From positions 61,380,001 through 61,444,000 of the forward strand of contig JBITNC010000001.1 of NCBI GenBank assembly GCA_050084985.1: a stretch of 64,000 bases of DNA, given 5' to 3'. The notes beneath the pieces are model-generated. The model worked only from the letters and a program-made list of their open reading frames with translations, was not told the origin of the DNA and did no database searches. The stretch comes from Nageia nagi (taxonomy: Eukaryota; Pinophyta). Below, in pieces: positions 11,160 to 22,789 of this stretch (positions are counted from its first letter, which is position 1; every line of letters begins with the position of its first letter). A program made the position numbers and the translations under genes.

Positions 11160-12171
11160 CCCCAAACTTATGTCCTTTACTGTACTTGCTATCACAATTG
11201 AATCATAGACCCTTTGCTCATCTTTCATCCATTTGTTGAGGTGTCAACCTTGTAGGTCTAGGTAAGTGAGAAGAAGGAACATTATTTTCTTTATAGGTGT
11301 TTGAGGGGAACCTTTTAGTAGCCATTGCCATATTTTTACTTTCAACCTTCCTTGCCATCCTAAAAGCCATCTCTAAGGATGTTGGTTCAAACAAACGCAC
11401 CTCATGTTGAATGTTATCCTTTAAGGTTCCCATAAAGAGATCCAACAATCTATCACTTGGTATGTCATTCACTTTAAGACTCAACTTTTGAAATTATTGA
11501 ATGTGCTCCATCACTAAACCTTTTTGCCTTAGATTTGTTAATTGAGTAAAGAAGGAATTATTCTTAACATCCTCATGGTAGGCTATCAGTTCCTGTGTAA
11601 AAATGGACCAAGCTATAATAGAACCCTTTTTATGTTCACAAAGCCATTGATACCATACAACCTACTCATGCTCTAGATACAAGGATGTAATAGTTACTTT
11701 TTGTGATGTTGGTACTTGGTGTAGATCAAATAAATGCTCCATTTGAAATATCCAAGTGATGGGGTCCTTTCCATCAAACTTCCTCATGTCTATCTTGGGG
11801 AGTTGGATTCCCCTTGAGAACCATGCTTGATTACTTCCATTAGTAGAAGCATATCCTCCTAAATTAGGCTTATTAATGAAGGGCTTATCTCCTTGAACAA
11901 TATCATTATTTTCTTGATAACCCTAGGCCATATCAACATCTTTAGGAATCTTTCCCTTTGGGTTTTGTATGAGTTGAAAAATCTTTTCCATATTTTGATC
12001 CATATTAGTCACCAACTCTTCCTTCAAACTAATTAAATAAATTGATCTTACCATCCCTTTTGTCAAATCCTTTTTTAATTCCTCCATATCACCCTTTTTT
12101 ACACACCCTTTAACCAATTCTTCCACTTGGGATATTCGGAAGAATACATCTTCACTTTCTGCTATAGTCAT
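11160..12171 (-). pseudogene. Gag of element N
   Basis: Gag forms the virus-like particle. The minus strand starts MTIAESEDVFFRISQVEEL at 12171 and passes a capsid region with WFSRGIQLPKIDMRKFDGKDP and ITWIFQMEHLF in a continuing frame. It reaches RLLDLFMGTLKDNIQHEVRLFEP (11218-11484). A zinc-knuckle-like segment follows near 11170-11210, with F/C and KGHK residues but a stop. Several in-frame stops break it. The predicted start follows about 970 bp of leader. Confidence 0.75.
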
Positions 12172-13144
12172 GGATGAACCCTCTGGAGGTCTAGTTGGTG
12201 TAGCAATTTTTTTTATGGCATTTTGACTGAGTATTACTATGGAGTAGGAATTTCCTAGATGGTCAAAAGGTTAACTTGGTTGGTTTCAAGATTCTAGGGG
12301 GTCTCCCTATATATGCAAGGTACATGGGAGCTCAAATCTATGCTAGTGTTATCTAATGCACAACCGTTCGAAAGGGCCCTTGCTAATATACTCCCAGTAC
12401 ATGAGGGAATCCTAAAGGACCTCTCTATATACCATGTACATGCATGAGCATGATGGCCTCTCTATATACTCAAAGGTACATGAGAGAATCCAATAGTGGC
12501 CTAATCAATATACTATGAATACATTGTAAGAGACCACAATTCCCCAAGATGCAATGCTGGCAAAGTAATGATAGCTCCTATGTTTAAAGATGCTAGAACA
12601 TGTCTATACCTATAATACTCTCCTCTTTATTCTCTTTCCAATAGCTTTTGAATCACCCCAAATAGACCTTCCAATCAAAATATATGCAAATTTAAAAAAA
12701 AAAATTAATTATACCTTTTTAAACAATGATTTGGAGACTGTTATGTTGTCTAACCTTCCAACTGATGTAAATTTGAAATTTTAGCACTTTAGAGTCTAAA
12801 ATTTCTACCTGTGGTAGCCTTAGATGTCTTCGTTTAAATGCCATAGATTCATCAAATTCTAATAGTCTAATTGTAACTTTCCCAAAATCTGCTAATTTTT
12901 TGGATTTTTTAAAGAGCAAACTTGTACGAAGTGCCTCGTGTCACCTATTTATTCCTAGACCTTAGCTTCCCCCAAGTGTAAATTATAAAATATAATAAAT
13001 TATGATCTAAAATTTTAAATAAAACTTCTTTGGTATGTCTTATAAAAACCCAATAAATTTTATAATTTGAAATCTCATGAAAAAAAATTGGTAGTGAAAA
13101 TACCACGATGACTAGTTTTGAGCTATGAAACCCTAGAATCATCT
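12172..13144 (-). other. 5' leader of element N, with short degenerate repeats
   Basis: This is noncoding sequence between PBS and gag. From about 12300 to 12530 it holds four to five imperfect copies of a unit containing CTCTATATAC, GTACATG and GAATCC, spaced about 30-90 bp apart. The rest shows no gene. Confidence 0.55.
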
Positions 13145-13156
13145 GCTCTAACACCA
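13145..13156 (-). other. Primer binding site of element N
   Basis: The minus strand TGGTGTTAGAGC lies two bases inside the 5' LTR. It resembles the initiator-Met tRNA complement TGGTATCAGAGC with two to three changes. Confidence 0.75.
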
Positions 13157-13158
13157 AA

Positions 13159-13447
13159 TGTTATGAACAAAGTTACCAAAATAGCATAACATCATGAAAG
13201 AAAGAGCTCAATGCCTTGAATAAGAGATAAATTCTATAATAATAAGCCACTTCAAGGGGGCAACCTCCTTTACATCACATCAAATACACAACAATCGACC
13301 ATCAAATGATAATACCTCCTTAGTATATATAGGAGTCTAAGGGGTGTCACTACAATGAAAGGAAACTAGCTGACATAATAATAATAATGTAAAGGAATAA
13401 CAATAACCATAGCCAACATAACAATAATAATGTATAGGGACCTAACA
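13159..13447 (-). repeat. 5' LTR of chromovirus N
   Basis: TG...CA-bounded LTR matching 7385-7675. A TATA-like box is at 13324-13332 (minus). It is flanked outside by the GAGGT duplication. Confidence 0.93.
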
Positions 13448-13452
13448 GAGGT
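13448..13452. repeat. Target site duplication (right) of chromovirus N
   Basis: GAGGT, the partner of 7380-7384. The element A sequence resumes here with CTAGGTATATTTGG, which in B is uninterrupted. Confidence 0.85.
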
Positions 13453-15297
13453 CTAGGTATATTTGGTTGTATAATACCATAATTTATTATCTCTTGAATA
13501 TAGTATTTTAGGTAATGTAATTATTTGATGGTCCATTAATTTTTTCAACATATCATAAAGAGATTAAATCAAAGGAGTAAACTTTCTAGGGGGTGGCCTA
13601 AGGTTTCTTCCTTCATTTTGTAGAACAGATATGTTTTGTAGAGGGTTTGGTTCTCCATATTTAAGATAAAAAATTTTATTAACAAGCATTGTTTTTGCTG
13701 ATTATTTTTCCTAATTTATGTTTCTAATATAAGGTTCTTTCTTTTTACCATGTAGTTCTCCATCCTAGATCTTAAATTTTTTTATTATAATAAATTTAGA
13801 TATTGCTTCCTCAAATATTTTATGTTGTTGAATCCATAAGGTACTAGCGATATTTCTTAGATAATTTTGACTAAACATTTTCTCTATTTCTTCTTATCAT
13901 TAAGTATAATGCATGCTTGTTAAAATCACCCTCCATCTTGAAATAAAATTCATAACTATCTCAAACTATTGCAATCTTGTGAGATCAGTTATGAAGGTTT
14001 TATCTTTAATATTTATCCTAAAGTATTTTAAGAATAAGTTAGTCAATTATGTATATGTCATGATGTTATGTTCAATCAAGTTATTGTACCAATCCATTAC
14101 TCTTCTAGCTAATGTCATAGGAAAGATATGTAACATCAAAATATCATTGTTGGAAATTTCATACCACAAATATCTAAGGCATCTTATATGTTTTTTAGTT
14201 TCCTCTTTTCCTTTGAAATATTCAATTTTTGGAATCTCAAAATTGAAAGGGATATCCATCTTAGAAACACTAGGGTGTATGAGCTCATTCCAAATTGTTT
14301 CGTATGAGCCTTTGTGCTTATTTTATTGGTGTAACAACTTTTCAATCTCTATTAACCTTTCATCAAAGTAATTATTTGGTTTCATATGAATGATAGGATT
14401 TTTATTATCCCTATTACCTTCCCTTTGTTCATTTTTTAGAAATGATTGATAACTTCTTTTGGAAGGTGTTTAATCACCATAATAATTTATAGTATATGGT
14501 GTAGTAGGGGGAGGAGGTTGATATGGAGGAAATTGTTGTTTCCCCTATTGATATAAGGGTGTAAAAGTATGATGTTTTTGAACCTCATGTCTAGATCAAG
14601 GTAAACAAGGTTTTAGAGGTTGTTGTTGTTCATGTAATACCTCCTTTTTTCTATGTAAGTGAAGGTTTTGATTTTTATAATTTTTATGACCTTGGGGAGA
14701 CAAGGATCTTGCTCTATATGGAAACTTTATATTATCTACTATTTTCTAATTAGGTCTATTTTGAATTTGATTTTTAACCTGTTGTTTGTTAGGTTTCCCT
14801 ATCGATGTTTTACTTTGATATGCATGAAAAATAGGCTATGTTTGCAAACATGGATTTTGCCCTAATCCTATAGGTTTGTTTGGTTTATATAAAATAATTT
14901 GTTGGTTATCCTAAAACTATTCTTGATTTTTATTTGACTTAGCCACATATGATGGTGTTTATTCTACCTTATAGGATTAAGATTTCCTCTATATATGAGT
15001 TTGTAAGTTCTATGGCTAGTCATAGAAGTATTATAGGTAGTACTAGGGTCCATGTAACTTGTAATAGAAAAAGAAGAACTATTCATAGGGGTAAGTGTAT
15101 TTATTTTCAAAATATGATAAGCATTATTATACACACTAGCATGGCTTCTTGATGTAGGTAGTGGAGTAGTTGTATGTATCAAAATTCTATCATCAAACTT
15201 GTCCATCCTTCTAGAGATGGTGGAAGCGGTATAATCACCTCATCTTGTATATGATTGAACAAAATGTCCATCTACTAGATAACATGTAATTTTATCA
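13453..15297 (-). pseudogene. Gag of Tat element A (decayed)
   Basis: On the minus strand the capsid part (14047-14259) reads MDIPFNFEIPKIEYFKGKEE and MLHIFPMTLARRVMDWYNNL, the retrotransposon gag motif shared with B and D. The N-terminal part (14964-15206) reads ILIHTTTPLPTSRSHASVYN and matches B at about 31524-31724. Toward 13453 the C-terminal nucleocapsid region is degraded. The frame is broken many times. The gene is cut at its 5' end by a deletion at about 15298 that joins gag directly to the LTR. Confidence 0.75.
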
Positions 15298-16145
15298 TAT
15301 TTAGATTACAACTAATAAAAATATTTATTGATCTTTAGTATAAACCTCAATAATCAATTTACAATGATAAATCTCATATTGATTTGTGATGTACAATAGT
15401 ACTTTATATAGTAAGGGCTTTTATTTATAGTAAAGGGAGATATAAACTCCCTTGAGCCTCCTCTAAATGAGCTTATCAATGTCTACAATCCTTTATTAGT
15501 GTCTCCAAAACCTATAAGAAAAGGTTGATGATGATATTTGATTGCTTAGATCTTCTTTGGATCTCTTATGTACAAACTAGCTACCATACATCTACAAATC
15601 TTGCACACATGTAAGCAAGAAACATATCAAACATACCTACTCACATAGTTGACAAACATGAAAGTATAATGTAATAGAAGTATGAAAGCATGAAAAATGG
15701 ATGCAATTACCAACTATTAGTTTGAATGTATTCTAGGAGAGTATTGTTGCAAAAACTTGGTTCTCTCTTTCTCCTTAGAGGGTTTAATTTATAGAATTTT
15801 AGGATGGCCAAAGTTGCTATTTTGGAAGTAAGGAATAGATAAAAAAGCTTCTTCAGGCTTTTTATAAGCTCTATCTACATAGGGAAGATAGAGGATCAAC
15901 AATGAATCATCCTTGATCCATTGGTTTGTTTCCTTAGGTGCCCTAATTTTTCTATTTTTCTTTTGTTTTTTCTATTTGCAAGATCACTAGTGATTGTACA
16001 TCAAGCATCAATGACTAGATTGGATCTTCGATGATTGTACTAGGTTAGTAACAATTGATAGGTTTTTAGCAAACTTTATTATTTGCTTAAATTTTTATCC
16101 CCTTCTTTTGTTTATCAAAAAAGGGGTTATTTTTAGGTGTCTAAA
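15298..16145 (-). repeat. 5' LTR of Tat element A (truncated)
   Basis: This region is homologous to the LTRs at 16661-17543 and 33883-34763 and ends with GGTGTCTAAA, the degenerate form of the LTR terminus GGTGTCTACA. Its inner end is missing: the terminal ~40 bp, the PBS and about 2 kb of leader present in B are deleted, and gag sequence abuts the LTR near 15298. Confidence 0.8.
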
Positions 16146-16660
16146 AAGAGCTACTCCTTTTTCAATAGTATATGGATTCAAAGTTATCATACCTCTTCAA
16201 ATTGAGATCCCTTTTTTTTGAATTGCACTCTAATCTTATATTTATGATGATGATAAAAGGCATAATTGACTTGCACAATAAGAAATTCCTAGTGAACAAA
16301 GATCCAATGTCTTACAACATCTTATAATTTATCAAGAGAAAATAAGAGATATAACAAGCTCATCAAAGTTAAAGAGTTCACCAATATGGATCAAGCACCT
16401 ATCAATTAACCACATTAGTGAACCATTAATTGATCCAATCAACATCATTCATCTTCTACCCTTCTATTCTTGACTCTATACATAATGTCAATAAACTCAA
16501 AATAAAAAATATGGAACTACACTTTTGTTTATACATTTGAATGAGTTAAAAATGTATCAACATGTATGAATTAGGAAGCCAATGATGTCACTTTCTTACT
16601 AGTACCATTTCCACCTCATATTCCTTCATATATTCACATACATCTTGTATTTTCATACAG
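16146..16660. other. Spacer between Tat elements A and B
   Basis: About 515 bp of AT-rich sequence between the outer LTR ends of A and B. I see no reading frame, RNA gene or repeat here. Confidence 0.5.
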
Positions 16661-17543
16661 TATATCTACCCAAAAAATAACTTTGGAAGCATGCAAAACA
16701 AGATATGTTACAAGAAACAAAACTCTTTATTACATTTTGGTATAAATTCAATAATCAGTTTACAATGACAAATCACATGTTGATTTGTGATGTACAATAG
16801 TGCCTTGTATAGTAAGGGATTTTGATTATAGTAAAGGGAGATATAGGCTCCCTTGGGCATCCTCTGAATGGTTGTATTGATGTATACAAGCCTTCAATAG
16901 TATCTCCAAAACCTACAAGAAAATGTTGGTGATGATCTTTGACTATTTAACTTCTTTTGCTCAAACCAACTACCATGCACTTGCAAATCTTGCACACATG
17001 TAAACAAGAAAAATATCGAGCATACCTACTCAAAAAGCTAAAGTACATGAAATTATAATGAAATACAAGCATGAAAGAATAGGAGAACATAATGCATTTA
17101 CTCACTAAAAGTTTGAATGTATTCTAGTAGAGTAAGGTTCCATAAAACTTTGATCTTTTTCTCCTTATGATAGGTTTAATTTATAGAGTTTTGGGGTGGA
17201 AAAATTTGTTATTTTAGAGGTAAGGATTGGATAAAAAATCTCATCCAACCTTCTCATAGGTTTTATCCATGTGGGTAAGGTTTAGGATCAAGGATAAGTC
17301 ATCTAAGGTCTACTAGTTTATTTCCCTTGGCACCCTGATTTTTCTATTTTTTCTTAAAATTTTCTATTTACAAGATCATTGGTGATTTCATATTAGGCAG
17401 CAATGATTGGATCAGTCATCAATGATTGTCTTAGGTCACCAATGACTAAAGGGGTTCAGTAAACTTTATTTTTTGCTTAAATTTTTAAATTTTTATTCCT
17501 TTCTTTCATTTGTGAAAAGAAGGGTCACTTTTAGGTGTCTACA
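16661..17543 (-). repeat. 3' LTR of Tat element B
   Basis: It starts TATATCTACCC (degenerate form of TGTTTAACCC) and ends GGTGTCTACA on the plus strand. It aligns along its length with 33883-34763. It contains the ATCATTGGTGAT-type motif cluster at about 17385-17450. Confidence 0.88.
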
Positions 17544-17559
17544 TTTTGCCTCTTTTCTG
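17544..17559 (-). other. Polypurine tract of element B
   Basis: On the minus strand AGAAAAGAGGCAAAA directly precedes TGTAGACACC. The equivalent tract in element D is AAAAAAGGGGCAAAA before TGTAGACAC, at 62631-62645. Confidence 0.8.
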
Positions 17560-18537
17560 ACATAACTAACATTTTACAGGTGTGGATTATTTTAAAAAAC
17601 TAAGCCTATCTAAGAGGTGGTGCAATCAAGTCTTAGACTTGTGCCCTTTTCCTTACATCAAGGCTTTGAATTAACTTATCCTTTATGAATAAGCTAAATT
17701 TGAGTGATGGGATTATGACTAAATCCATTTTCTGTTCTTTTATGTTTGTCACATTTTAAAAGCAATCAAGAATGTATTGCAAGGCATAACTTAGAAAGTT
17801 ATCATTATACCATTGTGCTATGTTGGTAGGATACAGATGGAGTCTTAGTCATAAGATGTATGCCATAGCTAGCATGTGATAAAGAAGCTCCTTTGCAAAT
17901 ACAAAAACTTTAATCACTCTGCTTTTATCCTAGCAAGTAGGTTACTTAATGATCTTGTGTAAAATTTTATCTAACAATTTTAATCATATCCAAACCTGTC
18001 CTTCTTTTCTCTATTAAAAGAAGGCTCATTTTTCAAATTCAGAGTTACCCAAAAGCTTTGGTTTTTTTCAAGGCCTTTGGCTAAACCAAGTTAACAAGTG
18101 AAAAACTTATTTTCATTTAGTCTTTGACATATTTTTTAGTTTCTTAATATTTTATAAATATATTAGTTTTTAGGATTTTTAATTGTTTTGTATTATTTTT
18201 GATGTTTTTATGATATTCTTTATGTGAACAATTTTTAAGTGCAAGTGTTTTATCCATATTTTAGAAACATAGCTTAGGTTCTCATGTATTTATTATTATT
18301 ATTATTATTGTGAGTGGATCATCGATGGCCCCCTTAAGATTATCAATGATCCTTATGGATCGCTAGCACTCTACTTAAAATTGTTGGCATTCAACATTGT
18401 GGGGGGATAAAATGAAAAAGTCTTGATATCATTTTCTTATTTGTTTTTTGTCCCATATCAAAGATATGTTCCCCCTCTACCCCACAAGCTAAGTGTTGAC
18501 CTTACATTTTCCTTTCTCATAATTGATTAGAGCCAAG
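17560..18537. promoter_or_regulatory. Region between 3' LTR and antisense PMD gene, element B
   Basis: About 980 bp without a reading frame. It has nearly the same length as the equivalent region of D (61603-62630). It would hold the promoter and 5' UTR of the antisense PMD gene. A GGATCATCGATGGCC/ATCAATGATCC motif group lies at 18317-18370. A GATTAGA sequence just before the start is shared with D. Promoter function is inferred from position. Confidence 0.4.
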
Positions 18538-20880
18538 ATGCTACCATGAGGATGCTCAACACCATGCAAGAGATGAATGAGGGAGGAGGTAAGTTTAAAA
18601 AAAAACCCTTTTAATTTTTTTACTTAATACATTAATTATAATTATTAAAAAATAAAATAGAAATTATTAGGATGTTAGGAATACTTTTTTAATGATTTGA
18701 TACTATTTACTTTTTAAAAAAATTTCCATTTTTATAGGTTTTTGAATTTTTTCAAAACCCTCAATCGTAATCATCAACCAAAGCCAAGGGTTTACAAAAA
18801 TGCTAACAATCAAGCATGATCCCTGGTGATTCTATAATATATTAACCTCAATCATCAAAGATCATATTTAAAGTATATATATATATATATATTTAAACAT
18901 GCTAAGTTAGCTTTTTTCACATGACTCTCTTAGGCCTTAGAGATTTTTGAGCCACATGAGTGATACCCTAAGATCTTGTTAGAGGGATGGGACGTACTGA
19001 TGACTATAGAATACACTTTCATGCATAGTGTGGGCTTTAAAGTTGGGACCTATATGGGTCACTTCATTGGGATTACCCATTCTTAACATTTTTGTTGGAG
19101 AGATGGGACTCTTCAACTAGCACCTTCCATCTTCCTGCAAGGGAGATGACTATTATGGTGGAGGAAATCCATAGTTTATATCATCTATCAATTCAAGGGT
19201 AGTGGATTTAGCATGCTATGGATTGGGAGTTATATATCCAAACATCATTACTATTCATAGGGTAGATGCAACTAATAGGGTATTAGTGATATGTTTTCAG
19301 GTGGCTTTTTGTACTTTAGGTACTAGAAGAATGATCAATAAGACTTTTGAGAGCCTCTTACTTGATGGGCCTTATCTAGTGTACACACTTCCAAACATGG
19401 GTAGTGGTTGATTTTTTGGTTATTGTTACATGTGGTGGATGATATACTTTAGCATGGAACTATTTACACTTGGGCTCCTACTCTCTTAGCATAAATTTAC
19501 AAGGAGTTTTTATTTTATTCATTAGATGATAGGTCATCCTTATTAGTTACGATCACATTTCAGGCTTAGGCATATGAGCATATTTACATGGCTCACCCTC
19601 ATGGACTCCTAGTTCCTATCTTTGAGACACACTTTACATATTTAGTTGGGATTTTATGATGGAGGGATGATTTTTACTCACATCCTTCTAATGGTATATG
19701 TTACAAAGTTGCACATTACTAGTATTTGTTATCACACTTAGTGCTTAATAAGGTGAGGTTTAGACCTTACCTCTCTTATCTAGATTGGGGTGAACTTGTT
19801 GCCTAGCTTGTCAGCATCAGATAGGCTAGAATTATCAATGGGAGGAGGATAGATTTATTAGAGTATTTTTACTTTAAGCATGAGCATTAGTAGTTTAGTT
19901 TATGTAATATATTCTACCTAATCCTATCTAATTATTTAGGGAAGGTGAGATACCTATTGAGTGAATCCAATAACTCATGTATGTAAAGCCTAATTCAACA
20001 CAAAAGGAGCCCTTACTTGAGGATTATGAGGCTGATGATGTAGGAGCCACTAAGGAGTTCTTAAAAAGGTGGAAAGTTGAGATAGAGGGAGATAATAGAG
20101 AGGAGGTGGGTGATCATGTATGTTAATGAGTTAGTGAGCCATATGTAGCAGCTGAGGTCAAAGAGACAGATGATGATGAGAGTAAATGGAAGCAAGTAGT
20201 TGATGAGCTATAGGATATAGCTAATCAAGGTGAGGATATTAAGGTAGGTACATCATTGAGAGGTATGAGAGGAGGTTAAAGCTCCTCCTCTATAGGTACC
20301 CAAAATTGATATACTCCTAGATGATATCAATGAGCTAAGGTATTAGGTTTCCTAGCTTGACGCTTACATGTATTATTACTAAGCTGAGAGAGATAAATAT
20401 CATAGAGAGAGGGATGAGGATCGAACCTCCTCATAGGTTAAAGGAGCTAGGACATCCATAGGGGGACCTAGTTAGCATTAGTATTTATTTAGGGTATTCT
20501 TTAGTAAAGGGATTACTATTCTTCTATTTTTCATACATAGTTGATTAGAGTGTCATCGTATGTTCCTGGTATGCTTTATCTAGTTCCTCCCATTTTATAT
20601 GTTCCTATAAATGATTCAATTTATCAAATAGCCAATGGACTCTAGATGAATGCTAGTACATAAGGTAGGGTTGTTAGAACTACCACATCACATAGAAATT
20701 ATGATACAGGTGGGGTTTCTCCATAACACCTGATGAGATCATCTAAGATAGGTAGAGCGACTTGGGCTACGATTCCTATAGGTTAAGTGGGTACTACCTA
20801 TCTAGGATAGGGTAGAATGAGTATTCTAAAAGATGGTGGGGAGGGAATCTCATGAGGATATCCCAATGATTGGATCATAT
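18538..20880 (+). pseudogene. Antisense plant mobile domain (PMD) gene of element B, decayed
   Basis: This gene lies on the strand opposite to gag-pol. Exon 1 (18538-18588) is 51 bases and ends GAG followed by the donor GTAAGT. The acceptor CTTAG is at 18929-18933, giving a 345 bp intron. Exon 2 reads PKIL, then HSVGFKVGTYMGH. In the next frame it reads ERWDSSTSTFHLPAREMTI with EEIHSLYHLSIQG, the PMD core. Later it shows TWAPTLLA and AYEHIYMAHPHG, then EDYEADDVGATKEFLKRW. All match the antisense gene of D (59080-61602) in order. PMD proteins occur as plant nuclear proteins (MAIN/MAIL type) and in transposons; their biochemical role here is unknown. Frameshifts and stops make this copy a pseudogene. 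Confidence 0.8.
18589..18933 (+). other. Predicted GT-AG intron of PMD gene, element B
   Basis: Donor GAG|GTAAGT and acceptor CTCTTAG|GCCTTAG frame 345 bp of T-rich noncoding sequence. The same intron position, after 51 coding bases, is present in D. It contains ATCATCAAC/GATCCCTGGTGAT motif copies at 18770-18865. Confidence 0.65.
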
Positions 20881-21113
20881 GTTTATTATATTTTATGTTA
20901 GACTTGTAGTTTCTTATAGACTATGTGATTTATTTTTTAAATCTTTGAGGGCATGATCATTTCATATGTTTAGACATGCTAGTTGTAGGCTTATTTATTA
21001 ATGACCTTATCTATTTTTAGGATCATGGTAGTCATGATTGATGGTTAGTTTTTCTATATGTGATGGATAGCTTATGTGATAAACATTTGGTTATATTTTT
21101 TGATTGATATATA

Positions 21114-21145
<32 letters not shown>

Positions 21146-21920
21146 GGTGATAGCCTAGACTTTTATATGTATGTTTTAGTATTATGTTGATGTATATTGA
21201 TATTTTTATGCTTTGTAGATGTATGTGTTTATATTTTAAGATGAATATGTATGAATGTTTTTAATTTCCATATTTTATTTAATTTAGTACTTTATTTTAA
21301 TGCAAAGTGATTTTTATGTTTATATAATACTACTATGTTTGTAAAACAAGATTTGAGTTGTAGGCAAATGGAATCAAATGTATCATTTTCTATTTTCTTG
21401 GCTACTTTTATACATGGTTTAGATAAATATATGTATAATATATGTGATAACATGAATGATGTGGATGCATGGATGTAAAACATACAAGATTTACAAAATA
21501 CTTATGGATGTATGGATGCATTATGAATACACATAGATACATATGGACAAATGGTATATGAATGTAAAATGTATGAAACTTAATGAACTAAGTATTTATG
21601 AATGACATAATAATTTAGACATTAATATTAATGCTTTAAAACTTATCAAGCTTTATAATTATGTATGATGATATAGAATGAAATATAAATACATAAATAA
21701 GTGTAATAAATAACACCTTCAATACCTAGTTTTGTCAATTAATCTTTTGCTTTGGTCTCATCTACCATGGATGATATAAAATAAGATCATAATATACTTA
21801 ATTTACCATATACTTGTGTGTAAAATGATGTTCATTTTCTTCTCTTTAATTAACAAATTGAATACCATAGGATTATAAATTGTGAGGTATGATTCTTTTT
21901 ATATTTTTGTAAGGTAGACT
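20881..21920. other. Noncoding part of element B between PMD gene and conserved block
   Basis: AT-rich sequence with an imperfect TA microsatellite at about 21108-21145 and many TATG/ATGTATG-rich stretches. No reading frame of interest is present. It corresponds to 57680-59079 of element D. Confidence 0.45.
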
Positions 21921-22040
21921 TCATTGCCAAAAAGCATCCATAGCCCTGGTGAAGGTTAATCCCTTCATCCCATTATAGCCTAGCCCCATTGTCAGTTAGG
22001 CATCCATACCTCTGATAGAGGATATTGTAATGGACCAAGA
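21921..22040 (-). other. Conserved noncoding block of Tat family, copy in B
   Basis: On the minus strand this reads a paired sequence containing TACAATATCCTCTA, GGTATGGATGCCTAACTG and GGCTATGGATGC, closely matching D at 57545-57670. It is one of the best conserved stretches between B and D outside coding sequence. Function unknown. Confidence 0.6.
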
Positions 22041-22546
22041 ACTCTACATATTTATTGTATTTTCTCTTTCTATTTTTTTTTTTAATCCTAACTCTTGGAT
22101 TCAAGATGAAGCAAAAAAGTAGAAGAATCATACTCAAATTTATGCTCAAGAAATATCTAATTCTTGGTTGTTTTAAGATTTTAATATGATAAGTGTATGA
22201 TTCTATTAGCATACTTCCATATATCATAATTATGTCCTTTTATCATCTTATGTTTTTAAATTTCAACATAGGATCTTTTAACAAAAACCAAACATGAATG
22301 AAGTATTCATTATATGCTTCTTTATTCATAAATATAGCTATATGTATAAATGAATATTACATTGATGTATTTATGATATATAAATACATATAGCTTGATT
22401 AGTTACCTCTTTCATTAAGATTAGTATCTAATGATTATGACATTCAAGGTGAAGGACTAAACATAATGAACAAAGTGGAATGATATGAACATAAGGGCAG
22501 TGCACCTAGTAACCAAGATGCTTCAGAAGTATATCTTTTGAGTATG

Positions 22547-22549
<3 letters not shown>

Positions 22550-22614
<65 letters not shown>
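22550..22614. repeat. (TA)n microsatellite
   Basis: About 65 bp of uninterrupted TA dinucleotide. It is followed to about 22745 by a T-rich tract that, on the minus strand, repeats units like AAAAATTATAAAA. Confidence 0.95.
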
Positions 22615-22620
<6 letters not shown>

Positions 22621-22623
<3 letters not shown>

Positions 22624-22745
22624 TATTTTATATTTTTATATTTTTTATGGATTTTTTAATTTTTTTGTATTTTTTGCAATTCTTGATATTTTGGTTTTTT
22701 ATGATTTTTTTATTTTTTATAATTTTTTTTATGTTTTTATTTATG
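22621..22745 (-). repeat. A-rich degenerate tract after extra ORF, element B
   Basis: On the minus strand this is an A-rich run with units such as ATAAAAAAAATTATAAAAAA. Element D has the equivalent run at 57040-57140, directly after its extra ORF, so it is part of the family structure. Confidence 0.6.
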
Positions 22746-22789
22746 GGTTTCCTAATTTGGCAAGAACCTACAATAAGTCATCATGGGTT

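Larger units (their letters stand above)
7385..13447 (-). mobile_element. Nested chromovirus N (Ty3/gypsy, Reina-like), full length
   Basis: This is a complete element of about 6.06 kb on the minus strand inside Tat element A. It has LTRs at 7385-7675 and 13159-13447 (TG...CA ends), PPT next to the 3' LTR, PBS next to the 5' LTR, and GAGGT target duplications. Domain order on the minus strand is gag, protease, RT, RNase H, integrase, chromodomain. Counting by eye, the LTRs differ at about 21 positions plus one 2 bp indel over 289 bases, roughly 93% identity. It is thus younger than its host element. Short LTRs, small size, Met-type PBS and C-terminal chromodomain suggest the Reina group; the clade call is inference. 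Stops in every domain show it is inactive. Confidence 0.92.

Noticed and set aside
13913-14371. 152-codon plus-strand open frame
   Set aside because: It lies opposite the gag of element A, whose motifs (FPMTLARRVMDWYNNL) are on the minus strand.
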